From positions 113,049 to 177,048 of the forward strand of contig JASANC010005482.1 in assembly GCA_030248135.1 (NCBI GenBank): a stretch of DNA of 64,000 nt. Direction: 5' to 3'. This document shows, in pieces, positions 12,701 through 23,527 of this stretch. The notes under the pieces were generated by a model. The model was not told where the DNA came from. It saw only the letters and a program-made list of their open reading frames with translations, and ran no database searches. This stretch comes from Theristus sp. LFF4_11. Lineage: Eukaryota; Nematoda; Chromadorea; Monhysterida; Xyalidae. Every line of letters begins with the position of its first letter. Position 1 is the first letter of the stretch. The position numbers and the translations under genes were made by a program.

Positions 12701-14270
12701 GTCAAGATCAATAAACATATTACACAACTTACATATTTTGTACCGTTAGGGGCTAGTTTGGTGTTCGTCGTTTATCCGGAGGCTTTAGCCACAATGCCCG
12801 GTGGTCGCATCTTCTCCATTGTGTTCTTCTTGATGCTGCTGACGCTTGGTCTCGACAGTTCGGTCGGTAACCGAAGTTACAATGTGTACCGTTTGAATTT
12901 CAGAGTTCTGTAATCAAATGTGGAAAATTAAAACAACAGCGTGGAACTGCTTTGAACGGTTTTATTTTAGTTCGGTGGATCGGAAGCAATTGTTACTGCA
13001 TTGAGTGACGAATTCCGATGGATTAAGCGGCACCGCGAAATATTCCTTGCTGGATTGTTCGGTCTTTATTTTTGCGTCGGTATACTAATGTGCACCAAGG
13101 TACATGCGTTGGGCGACGTGAGAAATGTGTGGAAATATTTGCTGAACGATTTCTCTTGTTCGCAGGGCGGTTACATGTTTGAAGAATGGATTAACTATTA
13201 CGGGACAAAGTATGGACTGGTGATTGCTGTTTTCATCGAAGCGATCGTTGTTTCATGGATTTACGGTCTGTGTGTTTTGTGACACTTTACATTTTACATT
13301 ATTATTTGTACATCTTTGGTTCACAAGCAGTAAAATCGTGGTCTCAAAGCAATAAAGCAGGAGCAGCCTGTCCAAAAATACATCTTGTTCAACAACCGAT
13401 GTTTTCACCGCATGATCTTTGTGCAGGATTACATCGCTTCAAGGCAGACGTCAAAGATATGCTTGGCTTTGAGCCGGGCAAATACTGGCTGTTTTGTTGG
13501 TCGTTCTTAGGACCGGTGTTCCTTGCGGTTAGTGCACGCCGGTTCTGCTTTTTGCTGCTTTGTTCACAAACATACAATGTACATGTAGACTAGATAAGTA
13601 TGTTCTATCGAAAAAAGTCTGGTGCCTTTCTTGCAGTTGAACTTCATCGTCAGCTTAACGGGATCGCAGCGATTGAAGATTGGAGAAAACTACGAGATTC
13701 CCGATTGGATGCACTGGCTCGGCATGGCCACTGCGTTTTCATCGGCCGTCACCATTCCAGTGATGGCCGTCTATCAGGCTGTCATCGCACCGGGGGCAAC
13801 CATGGAAGAGGTCAGTTCAAGTACAGGGTGAAACGCAAAAATAAACGGCCGGTGTTTACTTTTGAATTAGAGCAACAGTTTGCGTTGAAACTTACAGCAA
13901 TTTACAGCGTTGAGCATTTCAGCAGAAATTTTAACACAAAAATGCAACGCAGGTTCTTCCTTTGCTGCCCGTTTCAACACAATTTGTCGATTCAGTACTG
14001 AATACCAGCCGTTCATGTTTTTTACGTTTTATCTCCATGCACTCTGACTACTCTCGGCTGTTGTCAACGTACAACTTACAATTTGCAACTTCCAAGCAGT
14101 ACGGAACTTTTAACACTCAGAAACTGAAAGCAACTATCACACCTTGGAAGGATACAATAGCTCAAAAGAAAAAGTACGACTACGAGCCAGTACCAACAGA
14201 ACCGGGACAACTGGAGCAGACCGCTGTGGTCACTATGCTTGAAAAGACGACAGACGATATTATGCTGTAA
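9797..14270 (+). CDS. dat-1: Dopamine (monoamine) transporter, SLC6 family, dat-1-like
   Basis: Thirteen exons: 9797-10049, 10246-10380, 10644-10914, 11251-11413, 12004-12138, 12206-12309, 12442-12566, 12750-12862, 12971-13099, 13166-13265, 13427-13527, 13637-13810 and 14121-14270. All phases agree, giving about 650 residues with 12 expected membrane helices. TM1 reads [16 protein letters not shown]; Asp68 corresponds to the amine-binding Asp of dopamine and serotonin transporters and is absent from GABA/amino-acid members. Later blocks are [31 protein letters not shown] (extracellular loop 2 cysteines with N-glycosylation sites), [18 protein letters not shown] and [14 protein letters not shown] (Na+ site region). 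It should clear dopamine from the synapse by Na+/Cl- cotransport. The fit is closer to nematode DAT-1 than to SERT. An in-frame ATG at 9734 is an alternative start. The exon 6 acceptor is TAAAG, not CAG. Confidence 0.93.
10980..11150 (+). repeat. ACGTTGCGT short-period repeat in transporter intron 3
   Basis: Degenerate copies of ACGTTGCGTAAA and its inverse TTTAACG are packed into about 170 bp of intron 3. Several are imperfect palindromes (AACGTTGCGTTAAACGTT). There is no coding signal. Confidence 0.6.
11432..11966. mobile_element. TIR element (TTTTATTTTGGTTC family) in transporter intron 4
   Basis: The left end TATTTTGGTTCTGCGACTC is inverted at the right end (GAGTCCCGGAACCAAAATA), with TA at both borders. 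A further internal copy of the terminal sequence sits near 11565. A shorter relative lies at 14405-14577. It is non-coding. Confidence 0.65.
12600..12700 (+). repeat. AGATGCA-type short repeat in transporter intron 7
   Basis: Repeated AGATGCAGA/AGATGTAGA words without coding signal, lying between exons 7 and 8. Confidence 0.45.
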
Positions 14271-14404
14271 ATTGATTGATCATATCTTTGCTGCAAGCTC
14301 TCTTCGATGATGTGCAATGTAGATATATTTAATTCCAGAAGATTTATTTTTTGTTCATGTGAAGTTTTTGGTATTTCCCAACGTTTTGTTAGAATCTTTA
14401 CAAG

Positions 14405-14577
14405 TACATTATCTTTTATTTTGGTTCCGAGATTCAATACGCGCATAGATATGTTGGTAAACAGTTTCATGCGTGACAAGGGAATTCAAAATTTGTGAAG
14501 TGATAAAGCTTAAAAAGTTTGAGTGTCCTTTCTACACTATAACGTATTGAGTCGCAGAATCTAAAAATTTGATAATA
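14405..14577. mobile_element. Short member of the TTTTATTTTGGTTC TIR family
   Basis: It starts TACATTATCTTTTATTTTGG and ends with an inverse (ATTGAGTCGCAGAATC...GATAATA). It sits about 135 bp after the transporter stop codon, probably in its 3' UTR or just beyond. Confidence 0.55.
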
Positions 14578-15566
14578 ACTTTATTCACTGAGAAAAATCA
14601 TAGGCTGTTAATATGTCTAACCATGTGATGAGATACTGAGATGCTGTATGTATGTAAATTCAGTTTTTTTAGCGTAAATGTTTTTTCGCAGCGTTTGCGC
14701 AATATCTAAAAGTCAAGTATAGCACTGATTTCGCGACATTTAAGAATACGTTTAATCCAACGTTTTCAGTAGTGTGCGAAATTCCCTAGTTTTAAAACGT
14801 AGCCTTTGTTGACTTCGATCTTTTGTACCCAAAAAATCTTGATTTTATTAACGTTACCTATTTTTGTGCCATATTGATGGTTTTACAATCTCATTCAATT
14901 GTTGCAATCATCATATTACCGTGCTTATTACTCTTTTTCTTATATTCTGCAGACAATCAAGTTGAAACACGTCGTGTTATTAAAAATTTTACTTCAGCAG
15001 TTCAATTCTTGCACGTTTGTATCATGGTTTCGCAACGTTCTTTGCATCAGCGCCAAACCAGAGCAGTTTAAAGCAAACTAAATCTACAAATAGAAAAACA
15101 GTATACACAACGAACAAAACAATTCAGAACAAGATGCACAACACTAAAAAACGTCTCTTCAAAGGCTTTTAAAAGATTTATAATTTTTAGACCATCAAAA
15201 CTTTCTGTTTCAAAAATTTTGTGAACAAAATGAATTAATTACAACCCGATTCAAATTGAACAGTAACAAAAAAACAGAAAAACATCAACCACCGCTGAAC
15301 CTGCCACCAACACGGCGAGTTGATATCTGATTACACATTACAGCATGGCTTGTAACGCAATCTGAATAATTTAACAAATTCGAAAATGCTGCACATTGTA
15401 TATTTTTCCAATCAAACACAAAACAACATCTAATACGGCTGGCAAGTTTCATTATTTGTCAGATGCTTTAATAACCAAACGAAGATACCAGAAACTTGTC
15501 TGGTCGTAGGCCTGCATGACATTTGGATCGAATCATTCAGTAATAAAAACAAGGAACAACAACAAA
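14578..15566. other. AT-rich intergenic stretch
   Basis: No gene or recognisable repeat was found. The small frames present have no family resemblance and lie between convergent genes. Confidence 0.4.
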
Positions 15567-15826
15567 TACCGTAAAGTCTTGCATATAAGGTTCCTCCCAC
15601 TTATAAGACCCCCAAGTGGGCGGAGTGTCACACGGCGGGAAACCAAAAAATTCAAAGTTTTGACATGGTCGAAATCCTACCCCGTTTATAAGGCCCGGAA
15701 TTCCTAATGTTCGCTTTATAAGACCTCCTCCCACTTATAAGGCTGTCACACGAAATTCCACTTTTTTCAGAAATTTTTGATTTTCAAATTTATATAAGGA
15801 GACCTTATATGCAAGACTTTACGGTA
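15567..15826. mobile_element. TIR element starting TACCGTAAAGTC
   Basis: 260 bp. Left end TACCGTAAAGTCTTGCATAT, right end ATATGCAAGACTTTACGGTA, a perfect terminal inversion of more than 20 bp with TA borders (Tc1/mariner-like). The interior has repeated ACTTATAAG and ATAAGGCC/ATAAGACC words. The TACCGTA terminus is shared with the C/G-rich elements at 18535 and 32985. Non-coding. Confidence 0.75.
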
Positions 15827-16088
15827 TGTATGCATGAACTTCCTCTATAATTCCCAAGATAAAAGGCAAAAAATACTGCAAAACACAAATTTTGGGCTAA
15901 AAAGTAGAAACTGTTTTTAAAACCAGTGGTATAGTTTAAATAAAAATAAATAAAATGAGGGACAGATCAATAGACGAACAGCTGTGTCAAAAAGTTGCAT
16001 GTTACTAAAACATGATTTATGCTTGCACCAGGAGACTGAGCTAGTTTTCTTCAAAAAAAGGCAACAACTTGAAATGATCGAAAAACGT

Positions 16089-19000
16089 TCATGATCGAAC
16101 ATTATGACAACAAGTCACTCGAGTTTTTGTTTGTCTGCGTCGGACAAGCGTCAGCAAAGCAGCAAGCACACTGGCAAGCAGGGCTGCGTTGCACACAACC
16201 AACGTGGCAGCGGCAACAACCATTGAGTGCCGCGACATGCACACATCGCTAATATGACTAGATGCATTCGAGTGCGTTTGCACTGAAATAGATGCAGTCA
16301 ATTTATGAACTGAGTACTGACTCCAATGATGATGTTCAACAGTCATCTTACCAGACAGACCGTCGCCCTTGCTATTTTGCGCTGGCAACATGTCCAGCAC
16401 AAGAATTGACTCTGTTAAGACATCTATGGTGTCGTCACCGACTGACGGCCACCACGAAGTCGGCACTCGCCGTTTACCCCGACGTCCCAGACGCCTGCGA
16501 CCATGGTCACCGAACCGACACTCCGGCGGCTGAAACAGTTTTGGAACAGAATTTCTTTGTTGCCTTGAGTTTACGAAAAAGTAAAAAAAAACAGAAAATT
16601 GTGAAAGCATTTCAATTGTTGCAAGGATTCAGTAAAAAAACACGTTGTCAATAATGTTGAGCGAGTTGTTGGCCAAAATTCAGAGTGAATTGTTTCAGTG
16701 ATTGCTGAGCAGCACAACGTGCCCTACCGTGATGCCGTCGCATCCGCCGTCGTACTTGATGCAGACCGTGATCTGACACTGAAACTCGAGCAGTGGCCGA
16801 TCGGCGTACTTGAACATGTGCGCCTCGCGGACGGCCACACGCAGCGACGGCGCGTACTCGGGCGTGTCGATCAAGTGCACGTCCTGGCCGCATCTGCAAG
16901 TGGCTGGTCACTGCGGCACACGCAAGTCGAATCGTTCCACGTTCTCACAATCGGTGGACGTTTCAAGCGTGCAAACCCGGATTCACCAACCCCGACGGAT
17001 CAATCAAGTCCGCTCGGTCGCCCGCACCGTCGTCGACGTAGCAACTGTGCACGAGCATGCCGAACGTGTCGTATCGACGGTCTGAGTGTGGCTTGTTGTC
17101 ATGATGCTGCTGCTATGGCACTTCATCGAACACACGCTAACCGCTAAACCATCTTCAATAAAACACCGAAACCACCGTTACCATCTTCGATGCATTCCCA
17201 TCGGTGGTAGATCTTCTGACCAATCTGCGCATAGCGCACAATTGGCCCGTCTGGCTGGTCGCCTCTGATTGAGTACGTGCATGTCGGCATCGGGTACGTC
17301 TTTTCTCGAAATTCGGTGGTGATCATGCTTAAAAGCAACAATTTGCAACAACTAGCTTGCTTGGCAAATGTCTAATCGACGTTCAACAACTGGGTGAACC
17401 TGATATTTTCAACACCAACCTAACTTCAAGCGGCACATCCACCGTTTTGTCGGCTTCCATGTAGAAGCATTGCACTTTGACGGCTTGGTCAACTTTTGTC
17501 ATGAACAATTGATGAAACATGAACACGATAGTTGTTTCAACATAAATGCCACGTGGATTAAACTGAAAATCGCGACGAAGGTTTCGAACACGCAAAACTC
17601 TATCCTCACAAAAAACATTTCACTTTTAAACAGAAAATAAACTGAACAGTTTGCCACAGAATAGCTTGTGCGCTCAACAACTTCAAATCTGCTTAGCATT
17701 TTTTCAGTGTGTCAAAAACACCATGAAAGATGAAGACTAACGGATCGCCATCTGCGAACATCGCACGTCGTAAATTGGACATCCATCCCGATTTTCGTTG
17801 GATTTGAGAATGTTTCAGCGCCGCGACGACACTCGACATCGTGGAAGTGATTCTTGACGAACACCCAGCCGTTGAACGGCGCCTTGCTGGTCGCGCGCAC
17901 CCCAATCCGGTCGGCCTCGCAAATTATTTCCGGTGCACCGGGCTCTGAAAAGCGCGACGAAAACTGAAATGAGCAGCATTGAGAAAAGTGAAAACAGTGA
18001 CGAGAAACAGCTCACTGAAGTCGTATTTGCACATTTCGGCGGTGATCAGTTTCGCGAGCTGTCGATCGAGCCGCTCGAACGACTGAACGGCGAACACCCG
18101 GCTCGGGGTGCCCGTGATCTGGTAAAGCTCGTTGATGTTGACCAGATTCGTGACGCCTACCGCGAACATGAGCACGTCGGCGTTGCGCAGCGCGTCTGCC
18201 TCGGAGACGACGCTGTCTTGCGATTGGCCGTCCGTCAGCACAACGCCCACCTGACCAAACACACACCAGTGCAGTCAAAACTCAAAAACAACGGTGCACA
18301 AAAGCAACAATTGCAATGCACATGCACTAATGCACACCAGAAACCGGCCGGGTCCTTGTCTGAAACCGGTCACTTTCTAGTCCTAGTCCAGAACCGGTCA
18401 CACAATCGAAAAAACATCGACGCAACACACAGGCACATCACACACTTATTTCAAAGTTTCAAAGTTTATTTCAACACGCTGCACCACCAGCAAAAACACA
18501 TTGTGAGTAACATAATGACAAAATTATTCACAAATACCGTATTACCCCCATTAAACCCCCCCCCACCATTAATCCCCCCCACCAATAAACCCCCACCCCC
18601 CGACCAGTTTCCAAATAATCCCCCCCCACAAATAATCCCCCATGGGGGTTAATTGGAAACCTGTTTGAAACACATACCCAGCGAATTCAGTGGCTGAATG
18701 CAGTGACATTGGTGAAATTGTGCTACCAAAGGCCCCAAATGGAAGAGTTAATGGTAATTTCATTACAAAAGGCTGTTACAAAAGGAAATCTCTGTGAAAA
18801 GTAGAAGTTTCTGCGACTTTCTTGCCTGCCATGCAAGGTATTTTTGCCATTTTTCAACAAAACCCCACCCCTAGAATTTTTTGTAAATAAACCCCCCCCC
18901 ACCAATAATCCCCCCCACCAATAAACCCCCACCCCTAAAAGTCGCTGACGTATTAATCCCCCATGGGGGTTTATTGGGGGTAATACGGTAAGTGAAACAA

Positions 19001-21053
19001 ACAATTATTATATCCCTATGCTGTGGATACCGGAAACGGGCAAGTTTGTCCAGGAATTTACCAAAGAAGTGAGCCCTTATTTTGATTATTGTTCTGAAGT
19101 TCCGGCCCGGTCCGGTGTTATCACCTCCAGTGCGGAACTTCGGTCCGGAGTTTTGGAACATTCAAACTCCGGTTTCCGGAGCGGCTCCGGTCCGGAGTTT
19201 TAGATTTTTTTCATTTATTTTATTTAATTATACGCGCGCCGGTTCCGGAAGACGGAGCGGCTCCGGGGAGACGGGCAATACTGCCCGAGCCAATTACCTC
19301 GGCTCAGGAGGGAGTTAGACCATTAGATTTCGTTGGTCACCCTACTTTTTAAAAAACGTAATTCGGTAACTTATTCAGTTTAGTTTAGTAATTTAGCATT
19401 TTTGCTATCTAATGTATCTAGTCGCAAAATTTCTGACCGTCCCACAGGTTGACTTGCCTCTCTGCCGCCCTGTGACCCCTAAATTTCCTTAGCTGTATGT
19501 CGCCCCCAACCTCTGCGGACAAAAATAACTTGAACGAAAGCCAATAGTTTTTTCCTAAAAAAGAACGACGGCGAGGACAAATTCGCATTCTTCTTTTTAG
19601 ATGTAGCAATCTGTAAAAACTCTACATTCGTCTGTGAAAATTCAAGCTTTCGATTATTCTAGTTCTTAGAAATTGTAACCAAAATTTTCGACTTCTTTTT
19701 AGGTTCCCCACCGCACAAACCGATGACCCATTTGGCGCCTTGTTCAACAAAAACGCTGCACAAAAACAGGTAGAGCAGCTTGGCGAGCAGCTGACCTTTG
19801 CGACAGTGCCGCCGCGTGCCTTGCGGAACACCTGGTCGAGTGCGAAGCGCATCGCGTTGCCGGTGTGCGTGGTGCCGGAGACGTAGTGCAGTCGTTGGAT
19901 GGCCCACTGCAGACTGCGCAGGTCCGAGTGATCGCCCAGGCCAATCTCCAGTCGCGCTTGCTCACTGTACTGTATCACTGCGACGCGAGCGCCCTCGGGC
20001 GACACGTCCAAATGTTCAATGACCATCGTCACGAACGCCTTCTGCTGGTCAAACGATGAATCACCGACCGATCCACTGCCGTCCAATATAAACACGACGT
20101 CCACTGCAGATGTGTTCGTGCACTCTGGAGAACGGTGCGAAAAAAACATGTTGCACATTTTTGTCATCATCACGTCAATTTTTATTGTGATATGTACCTA
20201 TACATTGCATATTGGTTGTCACCCACATCAAAAAAAATTTCAAAGTATTCTCAACTTGTCACGTTACATACCCCGTAATACTTTTGCGCCCACTAGTGCA
20301 TTGTCAATTGGAATAGCGTCGGCGCAACTGATGATCTGGAAACGCAAATAAAAACACGTTCCAAGGTGAACATGAAAAAACAAAACGACTGTCATTAGTC
20401 AGATAAACCGACAAAACTACAAGACTTAGACGCATGTTTGTGGATGTGCAAGGACGCACAGCTACCAAAATGCAAATGCAACGCCGCTACTCTGTTCCAA
20501 ATCATTTGCCATTATCAAAACGTGCCTGAGAATAAAAATGGCGTAAAACGACGCGGGCATTTTGTTTGCGCGAAAAAACGCGCGCGCAATTTTTGAGCGA
20601 GTACAGTAATTAAGATAAACCGTTTTCTCAAATGCGGCTGCCATGTGCACGTTTACTTGTGCCGTCTTCAATGAGCACACACACAGGCACACAATCTGCC
20701 CACATAATCAGGTCACAATGCCGGGAAAACACATTCGTTTGAAAGATCTTCGATATGCGTGAGAGCAACGGCTTACCAGCGGTAAAACGAAACAGAGGCT
20801 GATCTGTACGAGGGGCAAGAGAAACGCGCAGGCGGGTGTTTGCGTTGGCGTGCTCCACGGGCAACAGGCACTGTGCGCGACAGCACTCAAACGGCGGCAG
20901 CTGCTGGCGCACAACGCACAACGGAGGCGGTTCAGATGCATAACAATGCCGACGCTGAAGTGGGCAACCGTGAGTGTGTGGCAACCAAAGGTGCTGCACG
21001 TTGCCAACACATGCGTGCAGGCGACGCTTTTGGCCGTGACAGTTAGGGCGCAT
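16089..21053 (-). CDS. cut-6: Cuticlin with vWA and ZP domains, CUT-6-like
   Basis: Minus-strand exons: about 21053-20777 (5' end uncertain), 20124-19796, 18250-18016, 17944-17742, 17562-17420, 17327-17182, 17081-16991, 16893-16728 and 16529-16089. Phases agree throughout. The first exon is Cys-rich. A von Willebrand A domain follows, with MIDAS residues DGSGSVG, SGTTHTG and VLTDGQ. Then comes a ZP module starting PEIICEADRIGVRATSKAPF and continuing CDVRRWRSFNPRG and GMLVHSCYVDDGAGD, aligning well to nematode cuticlins. After it come a dibasic furin-type site (RRGKRR) and a C-terminal membrane helix near VVAAATLVVCNAALLASVLA. This is the usual ZP design: cleavage at the furin site releases the ectodomain for polymerisation in the cuticle. 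vWA plus ZP is the CUT-6 architecture. No signal peptide is seen, so at least one upstream exon is missing; a strong donor GTAAGT at 21591-21586 may mark one. The exon at 17327 uses an AAG acceptor. Confidence 0.87.
18535..18990. mobile_element. C-tract TIR element (TACCGTATTACCCCC), copy 1
   Basis: About 456 bp, with left end TACCGTATTACCCCCATTAA and the inverse at the right (TTGGGGGTAATACGGTA). Runs of C alternate with ATTAAT/AATAAA, and the core contains GAAGTTTCTGCGACTTTC. A second copy lies at 32985-33439 in the opposite orientation. It occupies the 18251-19795 intron of the cuticlin gene. Confidence 0.75.
19085..19320. repeat. CCGGAG-rich palindromic tract in a cuticlin intron
   Basis: Dense TCCGGAGTTT/AAACTCCGGA and GCTCCGG words on both strands across about 230 bp. 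Many can pair locally. No frame resembles a known protein, and it lies inside the same intron as the element at 18535. Confidence 0.45.
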
Positions 21054-21108
21054 TCATGTTGCTGTATTTAGTGACCGCACAGTTATACTGCAACATGAAT
21101 GCGCCTTT
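21046..21108. mobile_element. Short palindromic element (GGCGCATTCATG family)
   Basis: GGGCGCATTCATGTTGC is inverted at the other end (GCAACATGAATGCGCC) around a TATTTAGTGACCGC centre. A relative with the same CATTCATGA...TATTTAGTGACCGCG core is at 43873-43972. Probably a minimal MITE. Confidence 0.55.
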
Positions 21109-21211
21109 ACACAGCGAAACGACTATTTATTTGATCAAATCAGCAAGGCTCAAATCAAAAGTAGATTTCTGCAATAAAAATTAGCTGCTGAACATGAATG
21201 CCATTCACTCG

Positions 21212-21487
21212 TACAGTATGGCCGAATAAATGAGGCAGTCCTTGTATTCTCCATCAAAGCGGGATCAGTCGCAGACTAGGAGTTGTCTTTTTCAAGGAGG
21301 CCAAGATAATCCCCATTCGTGTGTGTGTGTGTAAGGGAGAAAGAATGAACAGATTAGCACGAAAAGAACACGTCAAATTTGGCAGACAATTAATTAGGCT
21401 TTTGAACGTCTTTGTTTCTTTCATTCAAATTTCGCGCGCTTCTTGCACTCTGAAAAAAGCTGCCATTTTTTAATCGGCCATTCCGTA
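21212..21487 (+). mobile_element. MITE family A, copy 2
   Basis: Starts TACAGTATGGCCGAATAAA and ends ATCGGCCATTCCGTA. It differs from copy 1 by a short insertion (CTTGTATTCTCC) after the left TIR and a GTGTGTGTGTGT run inside. It lies upstream of the visible exons of the cuticlin gene. Confidence 0.8.
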
Positions 21488-21499
21488 CCTCAAGCCAGA

Positions 21500-23080
21500 C
21501 GCGAGATATAGCAATTTTAATCCGGCAGTTTTTTGGCCCATCTTGTATAAAGTTAATTCCTCAACTCATGAAGACACAAAAAACGACTTACCAGAGACAT
21601 GCCACCCGGAGCGACGGGAAGTTTTGTTGAACGGGCGTGTCTGTGACGACCGCTGGCCGTCCGTTGACATGAATGACGCCAGCAGCACACGTCACTGCCA
21701 CCTGGCGTGCTACGTCAGTTGCGCTCGCGATTCGACTGCGTCGACTTTGTCAAACACGTTTCCTCCACTGATGTGGAAAGTGGCAGTAAAATACGCTGTT
21801 GGTGATGATCCGTTGCAGTTAGTTGTGAACCGTCATCAGTTTACAAGGCAATTTCGTTGTGGCGTTATAAACACAACTTAGGAAACCGGAATCGCGAAAC
21901 AAATTTTAAATTTCAGATTTATGGATAATTTTATGGCTTCAATCGTCTAAATTTGGCAAAATTCGTGAAACATGAAAACCGTTAACGAATTCGAGAAAAT
22001 ATAACCGAGACGAATATTCCTGAATGAACATCACACAACTGTAAAACAATTAAAACCAGCATTGTTGCATTCCAAAGATTTAGCAATAAAAATTAAAAGT
22101 AGTATCAATTTCGGGTTGCCAAGACAGGCCATAAGAACAAACCTACAATGTACGTGCACGTTCGCGTGGTAAAAAGGGTTTTTAAATAAATTTCCATTTG
22201 AACGATTTAAATTGTTTTGTCTGTTTCGACTTTCATTTCTGCTTTGTTGTGCGTCCTTCGTCGGATCTGTTAACAGTAGTGTTAAAGACGTGCAACAGTA
22301 TGTTGATGGGTGCAGTTGGCTGCCGGTTGACTACAGCAATGCAAACGATCTTCACTGCATTATTCATGTCACTAGGTTATTATTTGTGCGCTTGTGTGTG
22401 CACAGTGCATCGCTGCAAACACACACATTTTTAAGACAACACAGCGACACCATAGCAAGAATAGTGGTGATCAGCTCGGATGGGGCTACCTGTGTGCACT
22501 AAACTTACATATTGCAAGTGAGCGAATAGCGGCCGAAGCGAAACAATTGGAAACTAAAACGATCAATGTGGCTGGTAATAAATTGTTTCTACAACGGCTG
22601 TTTCCTGGAGAACGGGGCGCGTGCAGTGCAGGCTGCTCCGTGCACTCCGGTGGCGATCGCATTGGTTCGTCGGCAAACACACGGCGACGGTCGCAGACGA
22701 CCGTTTATTCAAGGTCGTTTTGCAAAATGCATCAGTCTTAGTTCAAAGATTGTTCGCGTTTTTTTTCTAACGAGACTGTGTAATTATTATTGTTTTTTTC
22801 TCGTTCAAATATAGCGTTTTTCGTTGCAGTTTAGTTAAAAATTAGAATAGACATATTTTGCGAAGATTAAGAGGACTTGTCCAACAGATTATGCAAAACC
22901 AGTGGTTGGGATAATCGTGGTGAAAAAGAGTTAATGAATGGGATAAATACACATTTAAACCGATGAAACGCGAGCTTTTAAAATTTTAAAACAAGGCATT
23001 TAAAACAATGAGCAGAATAAAAAACTGTGGTTACAACTTCAATAAAGGGCAAGAAAATATTGCGCTGCGAGAGAAACAGA
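21500..23080. other. Region with unresolved exon-like segments
   Basis: A minus-strand open segment ending at a consensus donor (GTAAGT, 21591-21586) could be an upstream exon of the cuticlin gene. On the plus strand, 22212-22370 could encode a signal-peptide-like start (SFLLCCASFVGSV), but no clean downstream exon joins it. Neither is called as a gene. The 22750-23080 part is AT-rich and shows nothing. Confidence 0.25.
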
Positions 23081-23084
23081 ATAC

Positions 23085-23526
23085 TGGGGGGGAATTTGCA
23101 AAAGGTTGGGCGCTACAAGGGGAAACAAGGTACGGGTAAATGAAAGACGGTGTGAAAAAGCGGGGGGGGAGGTGTTGTGGTGGGTTGGGGTGGGGGGGGG
23201 TGAGGGAGTGGGGTGATGTGTGTGGTTGTTGGGGGGGGGGGGGGGGGTTGGTGGTGTGGGGGGAGTTCGGGGGATGTGTTGGTTTGTGGTGGGGTGGGGG
23301 ATGGGGGGGGTGGGGGGGGGGGGTGTGGGGGGTGGGTGGGTGGGGGGGGGGCCGGGGAGGGGGGGGGGGGGGGGTGGGGGGGGGTAGAGGAGGCGGGTTG
23401 GCATGGGGGGAGGATTTTTGGGGTTGTGGGGGGTAGGGCCTGGTTGTTGGTGGTTGGGGGGTGGGTGGGGGTGGGGGGTTTTGTGTTGGGTCGGGGTATT
23501 TTTGTATGTTTTGTGGGGAGGGGGAA
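23085..23526. repeat. G/T-only low-complexity tract
   Basis: About 440 bp almost wholly of G with T interruptions on the plus strand (long runs of G). Translated frames are poly-Gly/Trp or poly-Pro and are artefacts. It abuts the left arm of the inverted repeat at 23528 and has strong quadruplex potential. Confidence 0.8.
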
Positions 23527-23527
23527 A

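Noticed and set aside
9797..14270. Serotonin transporter (mod-5) identity
   Set aside because: Both share the TM1 Asp. Several segments ([24 protein letters not shown]-type loop, C-terminal IML) fit nematode DAT-1 better. A tree would decide.
22212..22502. Small secreted protein gene
   Set aside because: The start resembles a signal peptide, but no consistent downstream exon or stop context supports a gene. Left as unresolved.
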